Source of the DNA: Saururus chinensis
Taxonomy: Eukaryota > Streptophyta > Magnoliopsida > Piperales > Saururaceae
Reading direction: 5' to 3'
Length of the DNA: 64,000 bases
Assembly (NCBI GenBank): GCA_035235625.1
Contig: CP141141.1
Span: 7,492,968 to 7,556,967 of the forward strand
This document shows positions 58,263 to 64,000 of this stretch, one piece after another; the stretch's first letter is position 1, and every line of letters begins with the position of its first letter. Both the position numbers and the translations under genes were made by a program. Under the pieces are notes generated by a model that saw nothing but the letters and a program-made list of their open reading frames with translations, was not told where the DNA came from and did not search any database.

Positions 58263-60329
58263 TGTCATGCCCCGGCGATGCCCGACCCGAGCCGAACCCA
58301 GTCCAAGGGCCGGTCAAGCGCGCGGGGGCGACGAAGTGAAATTGAGAAACGATTCTAGCGGAAGACTTAATCCCTAACCACGGGCGATTAACAGCAACAC
58401 GGAGTGCGCACAATCCTTTGAGCAAGAGTAAATAAAAGGGAAGAAAAAGGTGTTGCTTATCACAAAGTAAACAACAATCTCAAACCCACAAACTTAGTTA
58501 AGTAAAGCCCACACCGGCTCAAAATAGGTCATAAGCAAACATAACTATAACATGTGACATAAAACCACAATAAGAACCCTACACAAAGGTTCGAACATAA
58601 AGCATGAAAGAAAATGAAGGAAAGTCACGCAACGATCTCCATCATCACACCCAAGCTACCTCTGACCTTTCATCAAAAAGGCAATCCTGTCCGTTTGCGT
58701 GTCGCACCACGCAGCCCCAAATCAAAACACAAAAGAGGGGTGAGTTTTAACACTCAGCAATGGTTTTAATATCACTGTCAACGTAGAAAATACGATAGCT
58801 TAGAAATGAGATCGTTTCAGATCAAAGATTTACATTGTGCATCACTTTCTGATCACATATTTACATCACTTATACACTGCATAACATCATAACTCAAACA
58901 TGCAGGGATGTATCTCTAGCATACCAATTTCCACATGCATTCACATCATAACCAATCCCGCATGGACGTATCTCTAACATACGTATTCCACATGCATAAC
59001 ATCAAAATCAACATGTATGGATGTATCTCTAACATACATAATCCACATGCATAGCATCATCACAATCAACCTCCATCAAGGAGTAATCACACATTAATGT
59101 CACACAGACGGGAGCATAGACAAGGCCAGGAAGGCGTGTCATGGTACAAAATTCTACACAAGAATTCAAGAAAGATCGGGGTTGTCAATCCCTAATACTG
59201 CTCGCCCTGGACGATCCTGGCCAAGGATGTCCCATTCTCACACAGAGAATCTAGAGCAGGGGTGTTCGCCCAGGGACATCTCCTGCGGAGGGAAGAGCCC
59301 GAGTTCTCACACAGAGAACCCTAGAACACGTGGTAGCGGGGTGCACACAGCATACCACACTGGATTCTCAGGGTCCAGATGACACACATAATAATATTCT
59401 CACATATCCGCAAGACAAGTACACAACTCGTCCCCACATCATTCCATTAAACAAGACTCAACCCGGGGAGTGCACTCATTCCACACAGGAACTCCAAATC
59501 GTTCCACACAGGAACTTCAAATCAAAATATGTCCTTTCGGACCAATCAACTTGCGATTAATCCACGACCGATAAACCCGGCACACAATTCCATCCCATTG
59601 CATCCAACCGGTCAAATTCGATTAATCACGATGAAGCCTCAATTGGAAATCCATTTTCATGATGCGTGCAGCATGGTACATGCGTGGGCAAAGCATACAT
59701 GAATCCTAATCATGATAAGTGCTCTCACCAGCCCCTAATGTATCATTCATAATCACGATATTAAGCTTCAACATCATCATTTCACCCCCACATGTGTGTG
59801 TGTGTAACTAGTAGAAGCCTTTCACATGATGCATATTAACATGCTTGAAAATCAACTCACCACCACACTACACATGTGAATTTCTACCTAAACATGAATT
59901 CCAAATGAGAAATCATAGTAGAAGAATCGTTGAAATCTTAGCTAGATTCAAAACTCAACCACAAAGGCTAAACACCTATAACATCACTCATTTCATCATT
60001 GAGTCATGGCATTCACCAACATTCACACACCATTAATCACAATTTATCATGACAAATCTGTCCAACAATGATTGTAGTCCCTCTTGAAATATGCTTAACC
60101 AAAGGGAAACAACTATTCATAATTTCAAAATAACGATTCCAACATCATGCCACAAAACATAAGTCATTCCACCATCACTAAGCATATATCTCAACTCCAT
60201 AAACTCAATAGCATGTATTTCCAGTAGCCTAACATAGCTTAAAACACTCCACATTCATATAAAATTGGCAAGCCAAAGTGGAATCATCAAAATAGGCATC
60301 ATACACTCAACATACAATTTTTTGTGTAG

Positions 60330-60435
60330 CCCATCGATCGCCCTTCAGGCCGTTCGATCGGTTACACGCAAAATTTTGAAAATTTCAGTTCAGCCGATCG
60401 ATCGCCCTGCAAGGCCGATCGATCGCCAACACGGC
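60330..60435. repeat. GATCGATCG palindrome cluster
   Basis: CATCGATCGCCCTTCAGGCC, TTCGATCGG, CCGATCGATCGCCCTGCAAG and CCGATCGATCGCC occur within 105 bases. These are two degenerate copies of a unit with self-complementary arms, CGATCGATCG-spacer-CGATCGATCG. Confidence 0.75.
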
Positions 60436-61097
60436 AGAACAGTCATCTTCTTCCTTTCGCAAATCCAAACCGAAACACCATAGAAAACACTTCAAATCCA
60501 CATCTAACACCCTAATCATCATCAAAAGTCCTCCTTGACTTCCAGAATATCAAACTAAAACATAATAATGCAAAACCCTAAGAAATCGGGATTAAATAAT
60601 TCCATTTTCTAATCTTACCATTAACACACTAAATCAAGCAAACCATTTCGAAATAAGCCAAAAATGAAGAGTTTTACCATGGATAAACAGAGATTTCGAA
60701 GACCCATTACCTCAGCACTTGATTAAGCTCGGATTGAAGAGTCACCCTTCTTGAAATCCTTGAAAATACAATGAGTTTGAATTAAACACCAATGGAAATC
60801 GATTTACTTAAGAAATCCCTAATTAAATCTTAGATATAGGGCTTGTTGGTAGTAAAAATCGAATTTTGAATGTTAGGGTTTGTAGTAAAACACAAATCAG
60901 TAGCTTTTGATGGTCAAAAACGAATTGAATCAAGGGGAAAATGGTAGATTTGGAAGAAATTAAGAGAAAAGCCATGGATTAGTGCTTAATTAGAGCAAGC
61001 TTACCTTAATCGGCTTCTAATTCGGGCCTAAGTGGGGATTAGGCCAGACCTCCTTCCTTAGCCTATTCCCAAAAATAGAAATGGCTCTGGTTTACCC

Positions 61098-61104
61098 TTT
61101 TATA
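61098..61104 (-). promoter_or_regulatory. TATA box of solo LTR E
   Basis: ACTATAAAAGGGTAA on the minus strand, at the same relative place as the TATA box of the 27,397 LTR. Confidence 0.7.
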
Positions 61105-61532
61105 GTAAGGGTTGGGGTAGGCATAGGTAAGTTTTGGGGTGTAAATATGAAAAGTAGGCTAAAAGTGGTTATTTTGCAAATTTAAGCACGAATTAAGCCT
61201 AATAAAATTCTGAAAATTTTTGTGTGACCTTAAGTATATGTCTAGGTTCATTTGACATAAAAATAAAATTTTCAACCGTGGGGCCCACAGGGGTCCCGCC
61301 AAAACCCTAATTTTTGGGAAAATAGTGAAAAATCCGAAAAATTCCAAAAATTCACATTTGGTTTAAAATCACTTAAAACCACTAATATCGAAGTTAATTT
61401 TGGTTAAAACCATCACAAACTCTATTTATTTACGAAATCACCGAATAAGATCAGAAAACACGTAAATTGCACGATAACCCATAATTAAATAAAAATCAAA
61501 ATCGGTTTAAAGATGAGGGTCCTTACATGATG

Positions 61533-61770
61533 CCTCTGTCCAAATTTATTATGATAATCTGGTAACAGTGTCGACACTTAAGAGTTGGGAGATCAATGCC
61601 AAAGGTAAGCACATTGAGGTGCATTACTATTACATCTTTGACATGCTATAGAGGGGAAAAGTGATTGTGAGTCATATTCCTACTACTGAGATGTTGGCAT
61701 ATCTGTTCACCAAGGTCTTAACGATGCATCTATTTTCTATGCACGCTCATGGCATTGGTTTTCGATAGGA
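61533..61770 (+). pseudogene. Copia D RNase H, last part
   Basis: After solo LTR E the frame resumes: ASVQIYYDNLVTVSTLKSW, INAKGKHIEVHYYYIFDML, stop, RGKVIVSHIPTTEMLAYLFT, KVLTMHLFSMHAHGIGF, ending in stops. This is the canonical copia RNase H tail. Confidence 0.88.
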
Positions 61771-61810
61771 TTAATGCAAGTCATTGTTGGACCATATGAG
61801 CCCTTCACCC

Positions 61811-61821
61811 ATAGTGGGGGA
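61811..61821 (+). promoter_or_regulatory. Polypurine tract of copia D
   Basis: ATAGTGGGGGA directly before TGTTGGACC, the start of the 3' LTR. Confidence 0.65.
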
Positions 61822-62736
61822 TGTTGGACCAGGGTATAGGCTCAGGCCCATTTTGGTCCAATGTATTCGTGGTCCGGGTGAGCCAGTACAGGCCATGGGA
61901 TCCAAGGGTGGTGGGGGCGGTCGCACCAACCTCACATAAGGCATCATTACACTAATTTAATTGCCGCATTCGTCACACATGCACACTAGGCATGTGACTA
62001 AGATGTGCATTAGTACATTGTGGGGCCCAAATGCACAAATTATGTGTCGATGGTCGGACCCGTGGTTAGCAAGGGGTCGACCCTTGTTGCGGGCTTAGCC
62101 ATGTGGAAGGGGTTCATGCCTCCACGGGCTCTAAGAGACAAAGCTCACTCCCATTGTGTATGACCCACTTAATTTGAGGTGGAAGTTTCTATAGGAAAGC
62201 CCATTATGTGAAGCCCAATCTAAAGAGCCCGTTTAAGAGGGAATTAGGAGGGGTATTTAAGGGAGCTTAAGAGAGGAGAAGCCCTAAGCTTTGGGCCACC
62301 CCCTCTCATTCTCCTCTCTCCCAATTCTACCCCTTCTCTCCCATATTGTGGTGCGACCTCCTCTTCTCATTGAAAGATCTAGGGCTGGCTGCCCACTCCT
62401 CCTTCCTCCTATCCCTTCCTTGGTGCGTGGTGCAAGAGTGGAGGACATTCACTCACTGATTTGGGGCTTCAAGAATGTGGTTAGAGGCTTTCATTGCAGT
62501 GATTTTCATCCAAGATTAAGATGGTTGAGGGATCAACACATACAAAAGGTAATCCCCTTCCCTACTTGTTTTCTTGTGCTTTTGGAGGGCGAGTTGAAGG
62601 AATATAAGGCATGCAAGGAGCTGATCAGCCCAAGGTTAGTACGTCCTTGCTCCTTAGTTCAATTTTATTTTATGCATCCTCATTGGTGGATAGTTTATTG
62701 CTTAGTAATTGGTTTATTACATGCTAGATTGCTTGA
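61822..62736 (+). repeat. 3' LTR of copia D
   Basis: Begins TGTTGGACCAGGG after the polypurine tract. A TATTTAAGGG promoter-like motif lies at 62254. The right end is placed just before TGGTATTAAAG (62738), which resembles a primer binding site, but no second LTR confirms it. The 151-residue plus frame at 62291-62746 lies inside this LTR and matches no family. Confidence 0.6.
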
Positions 62737-63102
62737 TTGGTATTAAAGTTTGATTTCTAATTGGTGCGCCACCCCCACGGGCTAGTGACCACCACACTTC
62801 TGCCATCCAACCACTTACATATAGTCATTCTGGTTGTGGCAAGCCTAGGCCGTGGCTAGAACTAGTCATGCATGGTGAAACCGCGACCAAATATGGCTAG
62901 TCTAGTCATGGCCTCCTTGCCATATGCCATAGCTGGTCGTCATGACCTGAGGACCTCGACCACAGCTATTGACATAAAAATGTGATGACTTTTATTACTA
63001 TTGGTTGGCAGCATTGGAGAAGAAAGAAAGAAGAAGAAAAAGGGGCAAATAGAAATAAAATTTACTTAATATTGAGTGAATTTGAGAAAATTTTAAGACT
63101 TA
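62737..63102. other. Region right of the copia D LTR
   Basis: Begins with TGGTATTAAAGTTTGA, like a copia primer site plus leader. It continues with GGTCATGG/CCATGAC-rich sequence and then an AT-rich stretch. No protein domain recognised. Confidence 0.4.
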
Positions 63103-63424
63103 AAGCATCTCCAATGGGGGTTTTCAAATATAGCTATTAGAGATGCTCAAAATGGAAACCCATTTGCCTATGTGGTCAAATAGAAGCCCATGAACTCCAA
63201 CCATGAATGTTAAATTCTTTATATTTAACATTAAAAAAATAAGTAAAAAGATAAGTAAAAAAGAAGATACAAAGAGAGGAAGGTGGGTATAATTAAAAAA
63301 ATTACAATGGTGTCTCCAAATTGAGACGCCATTTTTGGCACCCCAAGTTGGGGTGTCATTTTTTGCCATTAGAATGGCCATGTGGGATGCCAAATAGATT
63401 TGGCTTCACGCGTTAGAGATGCTC
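63103..63424. mobile_element. PIF/Harbinger (Tourist)-like MITE
   Basis: About 322 bases with imperfect terminal inverted repeats AAGCATCTCCAATG and, read inward from the right, GAGCATCTCTAACG. Flanked by the TTA duplication (63100-63102, 63425-63427) typical of PIF/Harbinger. An inner copy of TTAGAGATGCTC lies at about 63137. No coding capacity. Confidence 0.62.
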
Positions 63425-63427
63425 TTA

Positions 63428-64000
63428 TATAGGGTAAATAAGAAATACATTACTAAAGGGTAATATAGTTGTAGTAGAGGGTGCTAATAATCTTGCACTA
63501 GAAGCTAAAGAAATTTCACACTAACTTTTCATTAGATTGAGAAATATGAGTCTAAGAACAATCCCCTTTTCTTCTTCCAATTAATGGGTTGTTTGTGTGT
63601 TAATTTTTTTTAAAAATAAAAATAGAAGTAAATAATGAAAGTTTTTAGAATAAATTTGGATGTCACGTCAAACCTATTTTTAAAACTTTAAACTAATATA
63701 AGTCTCTCTCCTGAACTCATATATGTACATTTTTAGTATTATTGCGCTCCTAAATTCAAACCCTATTAAAGACAATCTCACAAGGGTAGGTAATTTTAAA
63801 ATTTTAAATTATACCCCACCTATATGACATGCTTTTTGAGGCTCAAATTTATACAAGAGATAACCTTTGAAAAATAACGGATGTTGTAATTCCAAAATAG
63901 GGGGCTAAGAGTTAGAATAACTACACAAGGTGATTCAGTGATTCTGGCTCGAAATGACTTAGAATAAACTTTTTGACATAATTTTTAATTCTACCCGCCT
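63428..64000. other. AT-rich right edge, no gene recognised
   Basis: AT-rich sequence with short chance frames only. No LTR, inverted repeat or domain seen. Confidence 0.5.

Larger units (their letters stand above)
58263..61527 (-). mobile_element. 3.3 kb solo LTR (family E) inside copia D
   Basis: Plus-strand ends TGTCATGCCCCGG...GGGTCCTTACA, perfect duplication TGATG (58258-58262, 61528-61532). A strong TATA box on minus (61098-61104), about 425 bases from the right end, fixes minus orientation, so the LTR starts TGTAAGGACCC and ends GGGGCATGACA. No polyprotein or second LTR. An internal ~60-70 base repeat (GGATGTATCTCTAACATACA then CATGCATA) occurs three times at 58905-59060. Confidence 0.87.
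44614..62736 (+). mobile_element. Ty1/copia retrotransposon D, dead, with at least three nested insertions
   Basis: Plus strand, in order: leader and gag start (44614-44811), gypsy C insertion, gag (54568-55415), CACTA end, integrase (56044-56430), RT (56660-57760), RNase H (57900-58262), solo LTR E, RNase H end (61533-61770), polypurine tract and 3' LTR (from 61822). The 5' LTR is missing: a truncated foreign LTR lies there instead. Part of Gag/protease/integrase between 55415 and 56044 has been lost. Confidence 0.82.

Noticed and set aside
62291..62746. A 151-residue plus-strand open frame
   Set aside because: It sits within the 3' LTR of copia D, starts shortly after the LTR promoter motif, and matches no family.

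Overview
This is plant nuclear DNA, almost certainly from an angiosperm. The evidence is intron-rich genes with GT-AG junctions, a plant-type ALDH3 gene, a dirigent gene, Ty1/copia and Ty3/gypsy retrotransposons primed by initiator tRNA-Met, and a CACTA transposon. By length it is mostly transposable elements. Only two host genes look intact.

Layout. (1) 1-10,897, minus strand: ten exons of an aldehyde dehydrogenase gene, family 3 and closest to ALDH3F1. The last exon lies beyond the left edge. Intron 5 is 6.8 kb long and holds two dead copia fragments in opposite orientation. (2) 11,740-31,057: a dead Ty3/gypsy element (element A, minus strand) with target duplication CCTAC. Its reverse transcriptase is split by a 10.4 kb CACTA element (14,567-24,927, duplication GCC). 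That CACTA element is split by a 5.2 kb solo LTR (17,710-22,913, duplication TCTCT). The right LTR of A is split by a 3.4 kb solo LTR (27,397-30,812, duplication TTTAG). (3) 31,058-41,990: decayed sequence with a probable LINE tail, LTR-like remnants, a copia RNase H fragment and a plant-mobile-domain pseudogene. (4) 42,045-42,611, minus strand: a complete single-exon dirigent-like gene with a TATA box. (5) 43,885-44,613: the 3' part of a second copy of the 27,397-30,812 LTR family. (6) About 44,614-62,736: a plus-strand copia element (element D) broken by a chromovirus-type gypsy element (C, 44,812-54,562, duplication TGTGG), by the end of another CACTA element (to 56,043) and by a solo LTR (58,263-61,527, duplication TGATG). 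Gypsy C itself carries a 4.4 kb solo LTR (46,785-51,170, duplication GTGGT). (7) 63,103-63,424: a PIF/Harbinger-like MITE.

The mobile elements do not work together. The window is a stratified record of insertions, and the nesting gives their order. The most unusual material is the CACTA element. It has no transposase and is built from GCGACGC/GCGTCGC palindromes, purine or pyrimidine tracts, long AT and AC runs and a reiterated module. Next is the set of very long solo LTRs with matching end sequences. I found no bacterial operon, CRISPR array, rRNA or tRNA gene. Coordinates and splice sites were read by eye; family assignments rest on remembered motifs, not on a search.
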